A DNA stretch of 64,000 nucleotides from Pseudogracilibacillus sp037071985 (GTDB lineage: Bacteria; Bacillota; Bacilli; Bacillales; Amphibacillaceae), in NCBI RefSeq assembly GCF_037071985.1, contig NZ_JAXHDF010000009.1:62001-126000 (forward strand). Reading direction: 5' to 3'. Under the pieces are notes generated by a model. That model saw only the letters and a program-made list of their open reading frames with translations, was not told where the DNA came from and made no database searches. Below, piece after piece: positions 43,157 through 50,218 of this stretch; position 1 is the first letter of the stretch; each line of letters starts with the position of its first letter. A program made the position numbers and the translations under genes.

Positions 43157-43165
43157 CTCTACCCG
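43140..43165 (+). terminator. Hairpin over the MFS stop codon
   Basis: CGGGTAG (43140-43146) pairs with CTACCCG (43159-43165), then ACTTTTATAT. It encloses the stop codon of the MFS gene. Confidence 0.6.
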
Positions 43166-43184
43166 ACTTTTATATATTTAAAGA

Positions 43185-43220
43185 GAAAAACCTGTTGTAA
43201 ACATAACAAACAGGTTTTTC
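43185..43220. terminator. Bidirectional terminator between MFS and wrbA genes
   Basis: GAAAAACCTGTT (43185-43196) and AACAGGTTTTTC (43209-43220) form a perfect 12-bp stem with A/T runs at both ends, between convergent genes. Confidence 0.85.
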
Positions 43221-43229
43221 ATTTAACAC

Positions 43230-43829
43230 TTAGTTTTTAATTTTTCCTGCAATTTCCACTGTACGCTTTGCCTGGAACTTAACTGCATCTTCGGCATCTT
43301 CAACTATACCGTCATCACCTACTGTAACACTTACTCCATATGGATTACCGCCTGCTTTATAGATAGATTGGTCTGCATAACCAGGTGCCGCAACAATTGC
43401 ACCCCAGTGATGCATCGAAGTATATAGTGATAAAATAGTTGCTTCTTGACCTCCGTGCGCATTTCCTGCTGAAGCCATTGCACTAACTACTTTATTAACT
43501 GTTTTCCCTGAAGCCCACAATCCACCTTGGGTATCTAAAAACTGTTTCATTTGAGAGGCCATTACGCCAAATCGAGTCGGTACGCTAAAGATAATCGCAT
43601 CTGCCCATTCCAAATCTTCTGATTTAGCTTCTGGAACGTCCTTCGTTTCATCGACATGTTTTCTCCAGGCGGGATTGGAATCAATTGCTGCATCTGGTGC
43701 TAATTCTGGAACTTTTAGAATTCTAACTTCAGCACCTAGTTCTTTTGCTCCTTCTTCAGCCCATTGAGCAAGCTGATAATTTGTCCCTGTTGAACTATAA
43801 TAAACAATTGCTAATTTTACGTTTGACAC
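43230..43829 (-). CDS. wrbA: NAD(P)H:quinone oxidoreductase, WrbA type
   Basis: A 199-aa flavodoxin-like enzyme that reduces quinones by two electrons, avoiding semiquinones. The FMN phosphate loop YYSSTGTNYQLAQW (about residues 10-23), the isoalloxazine site PTRFGVMASQMKQFLD (about 84-99) and SAMASAGNAHGGQE (about 117-130) are intact. A MarR-type regulator gene of the MhqR kind lies just upstream on the same strand, a pairing typical of quinone-stress control. A 12-bp inverted repeat and a sigma-B-like -10 lie in its leader. Confidence 0.93.
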   Translation of the reverse strand: MSNVKLAIVYYSSTGTNYQLAQWAEEGAKELGAEVRILKVPELAPDAAIDSNPAWRKHVDETKDVPEAKSEDLEWADAIIFSVPTRFGVMASQMKQFLDTQGGLWASGKTVNKVVSAMASAGNAHGGQEATILSLYTSMHHWGAIVAAPGYADQSIYKAGGNPYGVSVTVGDDGIVEDAEDAVKFQAKRTVEIAGKIKN

Positions 43830-43848
43830 TATATTTCTCTCCTCTTTT

Positions 43849-43889
43849 AATTTTATCTATTATTCTTCCCTATACATATAGATAAAATT
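43849..43889 (-). promoter_or_regulatory. Inverted repeat and candidate sigma-B-type promoter upstream of wrbA
   Basis: AATTTTATCTAT (43849-43860) and ATAGATAAAATT (43878-43889) are a perfect 12-bp inverted repeat around TATTCTTCCCTAT. On the minus strand this contains GGGAAG (43865-43870), with ATTTTA 12 bp upstream, resembling a sigma-B promoter. The 13-mer TATTCTTCCCTAT is repeated exactly upstream of the ferritin-like gene. Confidence 0.5.
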
Positions 43890-43932
43890 AATATTAATTA
43901 AATATATTCAATTAGAGATATTAGTAAAAAAA

Positions 43933-44388
43933 TTAAATGGAATCAGCAAATAAACCTATCTTTTTTAAAAGTACAATGGCATGTTCTTTCTCTTCTTTGG
44001 TTAGACTTGAAAAGATATTAGCTATCGCTTTTCTATGCTGCGGAAAAATTTCTTTTATTACTTGGTGACCTCTTTCAGTTAATTTCCCATAAATTACACG
44101 ACGATCTTTTGGACAAGCAATCCTTTCCAAGTACCCTTTCTCCTCTAACTTATCAACTACGTATGTAATGCTGCTACTTGCAAGCAATACTTTTTTACCG
44201 ATTAATTGAATCGGCTGTTCTCCCTTATGGTATAAGAATTCCAAAACCGCAAATTCTGTTAAATTTAAATTGTAACTTTTTATATCTTTAACTACTTGCT
44301 TTCTAACGGATTCCAGGGCTCGACTCAATACGATAAATAATTTTAAAGAAAGTTCTTCATCTTCATGTACTTTAATTTCATTTTGCAT
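43933..44388 (-). CDS. MarR-family regulator, MhqR-like
   Basis: A 151-aa winged-helix repressor: SLKLFIVLSRALESV at the N-terminal dimer helix, LTEFAVLEFLYHKGEQPIQLIG (about residues 44-65), recognition helix SSSITYVVDKLEEKGYLER and wing CPKDRRVIYGKLTERG. The sequence and genomic link with wrbA fit MhqR/YkvE, a repressor of quinone-detoxification genes in B. subtilis. The start is at ATG 44388 after AAAGGTG; the longer frame starts at TTG. An inverted repeat (CTCGAAT, N13, ATTCGAG) lies upstream. It has a single cysteine (ACPKDRR, in the wing), whose role in sensing is open. Confidence 0.87.
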   Translation of the reverse strand: MQNEIKVHEDEELSLKLFIVLSRALESVRKQVVKDIKSYNLNLTEFAVLEFLYHKGEQPIQLIGKKVLLASSSITYVVDKLEEKGYLERIACPKDRRVIYGKLTERGHQVIKEIFPQHRKAIANIFSSLTKEEKEHAIVLLKKIGLFADSI

Positions 44389-44411
44389 CCATCTCACCTT
44401 TCCCAAAATAT

Positions 44412-44438
44412 CTCGAATTCATATTAATTATATTCGAG
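44412..44438 (-). promoter_or_regulatory. Candidate MarR/MhqR operator
   Basis: TATCTCGAAT on the left and ATTCGAGGTA on the right form an inverted repeat: CTCGAAT (44412-44418), 13 bp, ATTCGAG (44432-44438). TATCTCGA is the half-site I recall for MhqR boxes in B. subtilis. It lies directly upstream of the marR gene. Confidence 0.7.
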
Positions 44439-44471
44439 GTAATGGTTTTCGTCAATTAATTAATTTTCACA

Positions 44472-44498
44472 CAAAAAATGACGACATCTCGTCGCCAT
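44472..44498 (-). terminator. Terminator of the ferritin-like gene
   Basis: On the minus strand ATGGCGAC, a loop and GTCGTCAT (one G-U pair) are followed by TTTTTTG, just beyond the stop codon at 44503. Confidence 0.8.
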
Positions 44499-44502
44499 TT
44501 AT

Positions 44503-44940
44503 TTATTCATTAAATCTTGGATCCGATAGTAAACGCTCAACCTCTTCTTTATGTCTTGTTTCATCTGCAATCATATCTTCAAGCTGAACGACTAACTCTG
44601 TCATTCTTAAATCTTCTGCTTGCTTTTTACGTTCTTCATAACGCTCAATTGTTTCTGATTCTGATTTATGAACAGCTTCAAGTAAATCTTTCACTTCTGA
44701 AGGTTGAGGTACTTCAGCTGCAGTTGTCGTTGGTGTTCCACCCAACGCTTTTATCTTTTCTGATAAATACATTGCATGGCCAAGTTCATCTGTAATTTCT
44801 TCTTCAAAGAAAGGTTTTAATGCAGAACGATACAAACCGGAAACAACAGAAGCACTATACGTATACTGAATAGCCGCCCCATATTCATGGGCTAAATCGA
44901 GATTTAAACCTTCGATCAGCTTTTCTTTTTCTTGATCCAT
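44503..44940 (-). CDS. Ferritin-like (bacterioferritin/Dps-related) four-helix protein
   Basis: A 145-aa helical protein of the ferritin-like superfamily. Diiron ligand motifs are visible in order: E in AHEYGAAIQY (about residue 19), E and H in EITDELGHAMY (about 48-58), E in the ESETIERYEERK helix and ExxH in ADETRHKEE (about 124-132). It lacks a heme-binding methionine context of true bacterioferritin. Likely roles are iron handling or peroxide protection. A candidate sigma-B promoter in front suggests general-stress induction. It is monocistronic. Confidence 0.82.
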   Translation of the reverse strand: MDQEKEKLIEGLNLDLAHEYGAAIQYTYSASVVSGLYRSALKPFFEEEITDELGHAMYLSEKIKALGGTPTTTAAEVPQPSEVKDLLEAVHKSESETIERYEERKKQAEDLRMTELVVQLEDMIADETRHKEEVERLLSDPRFNE

Positions 44941-44975
44941 TTACTTCACCCCTTTAGTTTTTCCTATCTTTTATT

Positions 44976-45000
44976 CTTCCCTATTCAGATAAAATAAAAC
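44976..45000 (-). promoter_or_regulatory. Candidate sigma-B promoter of the ferritin-like gene
   Basis: On the minus strand GTTTTA (44995-45000), 13-bp spacer, GGGAAG (44976-44981), near the sigma-B consensus GTTTAA-N12-15-GGGWAW. No sigma-A -10 of similar quality lies nearby. Confidence 0.55.
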
Positions 45001-45071
45001 AAAAAATTCGTCTGTATTAATGAAAAGGTAAACGTTCAGGATAATTAAACTAAAAAGGAAGTGATAAAAAG

Positions 45072-45980
45072 TTATTCCCAAGTATATGGAGTTTCTTGAT
45101 ACACATAATAATTTAGCCAGTTAGAAAACAACAAATGGGTATGCGCTCTCCAAGTGTTAAGTGGTGTCTTATTAATATTATTGTTTGGAAAATAATTTTC
45201 CGGCATATGAATATCCAAACCCTTTGCCAAATCTCTCTCATATTCTTCGGCAAGCGTAGTTGCATCATATTCTAAATGACCAGTGACCATAATATGTTTA
45301 TCATCTTTCGATTTCAATAAAAATACTCCTGCGTCATCCGATACAGCTAATATTTGCAAATCAGGATGATTTTTTATTTCTTCCAAAGCCACTTCCGTAT
45401 AACGAGAATGAGGTGCATTAAAAACATCTTCAAATCCTCTGACTAGTTCGACTGTTGGATCCAATACCGTATGATTAAAAATACCCGAACATTTTTTAGG
45501 TAATTCAGCCTTATCAATTCCATAATGATGATAAAGTGCAGCCTGTGCTCCCCAACAAATATGAAAAACAGAGGTGACATTTGATTTTGTCCAATCCATA
45601 ATTTCAACAAGTTCTTCCCAATAATTCACATCTTCAAATTGAAAATGCTCTATCGGTGCTCCTGTTATAATCATCCCATCAAAACGCTTATCTTTTATAT
45701 CATTAAATGTAGTATAAAATGTGTCTAAATGGGACTTACTTACATTTTTAGACACATGTGTAGCTGTATGTAAAAATGTAATATTCACTTGTAAAGGAGT
45801 ATTTCCTAATAAACGTAATAATTGTAATTCTGTTTTCTCTTTCTCTGGCATTAAATTCAATATCACTATATTTAATGGACGGATATCCTGAGTTCTTGCT
45901 CTATTCTCATCCATAATAAATATTTTCTCTTTTTTCAGTAATTTTCGAGCAGGCAATTCTTGTGGTATATTTATTGGCAC
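45072..45980 (-). CDS. metA: Homoserine O-acetyltransferase of the MetA family
   Basis: A 302-aa MetA that activates homoserine for methionine synthesis. The nucleophilic cysteine is in VFHICWGAQAALYHHYG (about residues 138-154). The catalytic histidine and glutamate are in VTGHLEYD (about 231-238). Residue 111 is glutamate (GAPIE), which in Bacillus cereus MetA switches the enzyme from succinyl-CoA to acetyl-CoA; so O-acetylhomoserine is the expected product. No SAM riboswitch is seen in the 160-bp upstream region. It draws on the same homoserine pool that hom feeds. Confidence 0.94.
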   Translation of the reverse strand: MPINIPQELPARKLLKKEKIFIMDENRARTQDIRPLNIVILNLMPEKEKTELQLLRLLGNTPLQVNITFLHTATHVSKNVSKSHLDTFYTTFNDIKDKRFDGMIITGAPIEHFQFEDVNYWEELVEIMDWTKSNVTSVFHICWGAQAALYHHYGIDKAELPKKCSGIFNHTVLDPTVELVRGFEDVFNAPHSRYTEVALEEIKNHPDLQILAVSDDAGVFLLKSKDDKHIMVTGHLEYDATTLAEEYERDLAKGLDIHMPENYFPNNNINKTPLNTWRAHTHLLFSNWLNYYVYQETPYTWE

Positions 45981-46129
45981 CTTACTTCTCTCCCTTCCCT
46001 TACTACATTATAACGGTTTCAATCTCTTACTGGCAATTATAATATATACATACAGCCGATTTCTTCCGATTAAAAATCGTTCATCTTGCCAATTTATAAT
46101 AACTATGTTATTTTACTTATTATACATAT

Positions 46130-46152
46130 TGACTGATTCTGTCATTTGGTCA
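46130..46152 (+). promoter_or_regulatory. Candidate TetR operator 1 (upstream of the tetR gene)
   Basis: TGACTG (46130-46135), 11 bp, TGGTCA (46147-46152). The same geometry, TGACCG-N11-CGGTCA, occurs upstream of the YhgE gene. It overlaps the region just downstream of the putative -10 (TATACA, 46121-46126). Confidence 0.75.
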
Positions 46153-46175
46153 TTATTAGAAACGGAGGAGGTAAG

Positions 46176-46748
46176 ATGGGATTTGACCGTAGGCAGGAAA
46201 TATTAAATGCAGCAACAAAATCGTTCTCCTTATTTGGATATAAGGCAACAACAATGGATCAAGTCGCAAAGCTAGCCAACGTAGGAAAAGGGACCATTTA
46301 CACTTTCTTTAAAAATAAGGAAGAATTATTCGATGAGATTACTACAAAATTAATTTCAGATATGGAAATGGCTGCTACAAACGCGATTAATCCTTCCCAG
46401 TCCTTTCAAGAAAATGTACATCTTGCTTTATATAGTATGCTTGAATTTCGAATTGAGCATCAGCTTACAATCAAGTTATTTCAGGAAGAACGTGATATTG
46501 GTACACCTGTCGTACAGCAAGTCATGAAAAAGTTGGAAAGAACCATATTAAATTTCATTAAAGAGAAAATTGATCGTGCGATTGAAAAAAATGAGATTAA
46601 GCCTTGTGATTCAGAAATTACTGCTTTTATATTGCTTAAACTATATATCGCGCTCATCTTTGACTGGGAGCGAGATCGTGAGCCGCTAACTAAAAAGGAA
46701 ATCGCTAATTTATTTGATCTTTATATTTTTAAAGGATTATCAAACTGA
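46176..46748 (+). CDS. TetR-family regulator (YhgD-like)
   Basis: A 190-aa repressor with the TetR helix-turn-helix at the N-terminus (RRQEILNAATKSFSLFGYKATTMDQVAKLANVGKGTIYTFFKNKEEL, residues 5-51, quoted here only by its extent and recognition helix GKGTIYTFF) and an all-helical ligand/dimer domain. It is directly upstream of the YhgE gene, as yhgD is in B. subtilis, and two operators of equal geometry flank it. It probably represses itself and YhgE until a hydrophobic ligand binds. The ATG at 46176 follows GGAGGAGG; the longer frame starts at a GTG/ATG without a site. Confidence 0.9.
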   Translation: MGFDRRQEILNAATKSFSLFGYKATTMDQVAKLANVGKGTIYTFFKNKEELFDEITTKLISDMEMAATNAINPSQSFQENVHLALYSMLEFRIEHQLTIKLFQEERDIGTPVVQQVMKKLERTILNFIKEKIDRAIEKNEIKPCDSEITAFILLKLYIALIFDWERDREPLTKKEIANLFDLYIFKGLSN

Positions 46749-46772
46749 TAATCCATCATTTTTTAATTTTAA

Positions 46773-46795
46773 TGACCGTTTGAGAATTTCGGTCA
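46773..46795 (+). promoter_or_regulatory. Candidate TetR operator 2 (upstream of the YhgE gene)
   Basis: TGACCG (46773-46778), 11 bp, CGGTCA (46790-46795), a perfect inverted repeat 26 bp upstream of the YhgE start. It matches operator 1 in half-site (TGACYG) and in spacing. Confidence 0.82.
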
Positions 46796-46820
46796 CTTAT
46801 TACAACAGGAGGTCTATTCA

Positions 46821-49253
46821 GTGAAAGGAATAGTAAAAGAGTTTAGTCAACTATGTAAAGAACATAAGTTGCTCATTGCAACAATCGCTGTTATCGCGGT
46901 ACCTATTTTATATGCCGGGATGTTTCTGTGGGCATTTTGGGATCCATATGACCACTTAGCAGATTTACCAATTGCAGTTGTAAATGAAGATAAAGGCGCA
47001 ACATTAGAAGATGAAAAGATTCAACTCGGAAATGAGCTTGTAGATAAGTTAAAAGAAGATCCGGATTTTGACTTTCATTTTGTACAAAAAGAAAAAGCAA
47101 ACCAAGGATTAAATAACCAAGATTATTATATCGCTATCGAAATCCCTAGTGATTTTTCAAAAAATGCGACGACGCTTATGGATAACACTCCTAAGCAGCT
47201 TGATATCATTTATATGCCGAATGAAAGTTATAATTTTCTTGCTTCACAAATCGGAGAAACGGCGATGCTACAAATTGAAGCTGCTCTCGAAGAAAAAATT
47301 ACGGAAACATATGCAGAAATGATTTTTGAAAAAATTGATGATGTAGCAGTAGGGCTCGAGGATGCTAGCAAAGCTACCAATGACTTAAATGAAGGTGCAG
47401 AAGAATTGAAAAAAGGAACTGGAGACCTTCAAATTCATTTACAGACTTTAGCCGAAAAAACGCTTGAATTTCAAAATGGTATGACAACTGCCAAAGATGG
47501 TTCCGGTGAATTAACGGATGGTTCTTCCCAATTAGCTACTGGTATGGAACAATTAGATGAAGGTAATAAACAGCTTTTACAAGCATCTGAAGAAGTTAAA
47601 GCAGGCTCAGATCAAGTGGCAAATGGAGTTAGTCAGACCAACGCAGGTATGCAACAATTAAATGAAAAAACACCAGAACTACTTGATGGCACAAATGCTG
47701 TTCTAGATGGAGTAAAAGAGTTAAAAAAAGAACTCCCTGCTCAGTTAGCGAAAAACATTCAAGAAACGATCCAAGCGAATGGGGAAAAATTAACCGAAGG
47801 ATTAGATGAATTACAAGCAGGTGTCACATCAGGTTTAGATCAACAATTAGCCCCTGCTTTAACAGAAGGGGTTGCGAATCAAGTTGCCGATCAACTCATT
47901 GCCAGTCAATCTGCACAAGTAGAACAGCTAGCAACGACACTTCTAGAAAATGGCGTCGACCCTCAACTTGTTAAAGGGGTAACAGATCAGCTGAAAGATC
48001 AAGCACCAACAAAAGATGCAACCGTCGAAATGATTAAAGAAAGTTTAACAAGCCCAATTAATGAATCCGTACAAACGGTGAATTCTACTATCAAAGATGG
48101 CTTTAACACATACAAAAAAGAAATGACAAACGGTCTTGCAGGGGCATCTGATGGATTAGATGAAAAGATTGCACAAGCTGTCAATCCTTCCTTTCAACAG
48201 CTTCAATTAGGTCTGGAAGCAATTTACTCAGGGCAGGAACAACTACAGTCCGGTGTGACCAAATTAGCTGAAGGAACTGAGAAATTAAATAACGGTGCCG
48301 CTTCGTTATCTGAAGGGCAACATCAATATGTTGAAAACATGCAGCTATTTAGCACTAAATTTTCCGATGCTCGAAATGGTGCTGATTCCTTAGCAAATGG
48401 TGCTGGCAAATTATTTAACGGCATGGTGACACTTAGTGATGGATCTATTCAATTAAACAATGGAGCAGTACAGTTGAAAGACGGAGCGCTTCAGCTAAAT
48501 GAGGGAATGGGTGAATTAACTAATGGCACATCTGAGTTTAAAACAGAGATGAATAAAGCTGCAGATGATGCTGCTGCAATCGAAACCGATGAAAATACCT
48601 ACAATATGATGGCAAACCCAGTCAATGTAAAAAATGAAAAAATAAATAAAGTACCAAATTACGGAACAGGATTTGCACCATATTTCCTATCATTAGGACT
48701 ATTCGTAGGAGCTCTGTTACTATCAATTGTTTATCCTTTACGTGAACCAGCAGGCATCCCAACTAGTGGATTAAATTGGTTTTTTAGTAAGTTTACAGTG
48801 TTATTTTCGGTCGGAATATTACAGGCATTCATTGCTAGTGGATTTTTATTACTTGGTCTCGGTTTAGAAGTGAAGAGTGTTCCACTGTTTATTTTGTTTG
48901 CCGTGATTACAAGCCTTGTGTTTATTACACTTATTCAATTCCTTGTCACATGCTTAGAAGACCCAGGTCGCTTTATTGCAATCATTATCTTGATCTTGCA
49001 ATTAACGACAAGTGCAGGAACATTTCCTTTAGAACTAATTCCGAAAGCATTGCAACCATTTAATTATTTGTTGCCGATGACTTATTCTGTAGAAGGATTT
49101 AAAGCAGTCATTTCAAGCGGTGATTTCTCTGTAATGTGGCAAAATGCAGGAATCTTACTCGCATTTGCAAGCCTATTTATTTTACTTACAATCTCTTACT
49201 TTATAGTGATGTTTAAACGAAAATTTGGTTCCATGCAGGAAAAACATGTTTAA
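46821..49253 (+). CDS. YhgE/Pip-family membrane protein
   Basis: An 810-aa protein: one N-terminal helix (about residues 16-38), a YhgE/Pip N-terminal domain (about 45-170), a long extracytoplasmic region (about 180-590) full of heptad-like G-x-x-x-L-x-x-G repeats with many ELxxGxxxL units, and five to six C-terminal helices (about 620-800) of the ABC-2 type. Relatives include the phage-infection protein of lactococci and EsaA of type VII secretion. No ESX genes are near. It is controlled by the TetR-type regulator upstream. The molecular function is unknown; export or envelope integrity is suspected. Confidence 0.88.
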   Translation: MKGIVKEFSQLCKEHKLLIATIAVIAVPILYAGMFLWAFWDPYDHLADLPIAVVNEDKGATLEDEKIQLGNELVDKLKEDPDFDFHFVQKEKANQGLNNQDYYIAIEIPSDFSKNATTLMDNTPKQLDIIYMPNESYNFLASQIGETAMLQIEAALEEKITETYAEMIFEKIDDVAVGLEDASKATNDLNEGAEELKKGTGDLQIHLQTLAEKTLEFQNGMTTAKDGSGELTDGSSQLATGMEQLDEGNKQLLQASEEVKAGSDQVANGVSQTNAGMQQLNEKTPELLDGTNAVLDGVKELKKELPAQLAKNIQETIQANGEKLTEGLDELQAGVTSGLDQQLAPALTEGVANQVADQLIASQSAQVEQLATTLLENGVDPQLVKGVTDQLKDQAPTKDATVEMIKESLTSPINESVQTVNSTIKDGFNTYKKEMTNGLAGASDGLDEKIAQAVNPSFQQLQLGLEAIYSGQEQLQSGVTKLAEGTEKLNNGAASLSEGQHQYVENMQLFSTKFSDARNGADSLANGAGKLFNGMVTLSDGSIQLNNGAVQLKDGALQLNEGMGELTNGTSEFKTEMNKAADDAAAIETDENTYNMMANPVNVKNEKINKVPNYGTGFAPYFLSLGLFVGALLLSIVYPLREPAGIPTSGLNWFFSKFTVLFSVGILQAFIASGFLLLGLGLEVKSVPLFILFAVITSLVFITLIQFLVTCLEDPGRFIAIIILILQLTTSAGTFPLELIPKALQPFNYLLPMTYSVEGFKAVISSGDFSVMWQNAGILLAFASLFILLTISYFIVMFKRKFGSMQEKHV

Positions 49254-49325
49254 ACATTCAGAAGTTATCAACAGATTTTTCTTTTAAGTGTTTTTATGTA
49301 TCTTTTATAATTAATTAAAGTTGAA

Positions 49326-49400
49326 AACGTCGGATTTGGCTTCATTTCAATGGGTTTAATGCTTCGCAATCCCTTTCGAATGAGAGCCAGAACCGACGTT
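49326..49400 (+). terminator. Long structured terminator after the YhgE gene (possible small RNA)
   Basis: AACGTCGG (49326-49333) pairs with CCGACGTT (49393-49400); inside, TGGCT/AGCCA and TCATT/AATGA continue the stem, and the tip has TGC-TTC-GCA. The total span is 75 nt and it ends with TTCTTTTATTT. It can act as a terminator for the YhgE gene, but its elaborate stem is larger than needed. Confidence 0.65.
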
Positions 49401-49430
49401 CTTTTATTTAAGTTGCTTTATTAACTATAG

Positions 49431-49550
49431 TTATACACAAGATTAACAATCATTTTGGGGATAATTTTTTAAAGTATTGATATTACAATTCTCATCCTTG
49501 TTCATATGTATTGTGGATAATTCTGTGGATTATGTGGATAAGGTGGATAA
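49431..49550. other. DnaA-box cluster
   Basis: A perfect TTATACACA lies at 49431-49439. On the opposite strand are TGTGGATAA (49512-49520), TGTGGATTA (49524-49532), TGTGGATAA (49533-49541) and GGTGGATAA (49542-49550); the last three abut with exactly 9-bp spacing. Another TGTGGATAA is at 49750-49758. Exact boxes match the DnaA consensus TTATNCACA. No dnaA, dnaN or rpmH gene is present, so this is not the replication origin. It resembles the extra-origin DnaA clusters described in B. subtilis. Confidence 0.8.
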
Positions 49551-49790
49551 CTAAATTATCTATGTAACTAAAGTCTTACTCAGTAAGGACTTACCCTCTT
49601 ATTAATTGAAATGCATCGGTCTTAGTATCTAATACTTCTAACAATTCTATCTCCTTTTTGTAGATAACCATTTTCTTATTAATAATTATAAAATTAAATG
49701 ATCATATTTTACTTAACCTTCGCAGTAACAAAGAGAGTATAAACAGATATGTGGATAACCTAGAAATAGCGTCGTTGATTTACGCTCTTG
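49551..49790. other. AT-rich spacer after the DnaA boxes
   Basis: Very AT-rich DNA without a credible gene; one further DnaA box lies at 49750-49758. A frame at 49788-50168 runs through the repeat and is not regarded as a gene. Confidence 0.5.
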
Positions 49791-49950
49791 GCAATCGCTT
49801 TCACCACAGGCATAAGAGCGACATCTGTTCTAGCGAAGGAAATATGTGGAGACTCCTATGGGAGCATAGGCCTAGATGAGACTACGCAGTGCGTAGCACA
49901 AGGAGGCTCAACAGCCGCCCATGGAAAGCGAAACATATTTCCACAGCGGT
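49791..49950. repeat. Composite dispersed repeat, copy C
   Basis: Positions 49831-49950 match the 120-bp module of copy A (reverse orientation) with very few differences, including GACTCCTATGGGAGCATAGG and TGAGACTACGCAGTGCG. Positions 49791-49832 hold part of the second module in reverse (TTTCACCACAGGCATAAGAG). It shows the uninterrupted target site of the MITE in copy B. Confidence 0.85.
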
Positions 49951-50218
49951 ATGCAATTACATCGTCAGTTATGTCGCAGTGTATATCAATTAAGATGATG
50001 AGAAAATTTTTGAAGTATAGTTGTCTACAGGTTTTTAAAGTCACCAGTTTCTCAACTAAGGAGTCTAAATACTACCAAGGTTTATTTATCTATTTCACGC
50101 TACAAAAATTGAGAATATTAAATATAAACATATTCATAAGTATACTTTATGTTCATTTCTTGATATGATAAATACAAATTAATCTCTAGTGAAGCACTAT
50201 GAAATTGAGGTGAAATAC

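Noticed and set aside
45981..46129. SAM (S-box) riboswitch upstream of metA
   Set aside because: No S-box core sequence or terminator/antiterminator pair could be found in the short upstream region.
47380..48560. Tandem DNA repeat inside the YhgE gene
   Set aside because: The periodicity is at protein level (G-x-x-x-L-x-x-G heptad-like units) with divergent codons; it is part of the family architecture.
49431..49550. Chromosomal or plasmid replication origin
   Set aside because: No dnaA, dnaN, rep or par gene lies nearby; the DnaA boxes are better seen as an extra-origin cluster.
49788..50168. 126-codon frame over repeat copy C
   Set aside because: Begins in the repeat and ends in AT-rich DNA with no homology; no ribosome site.
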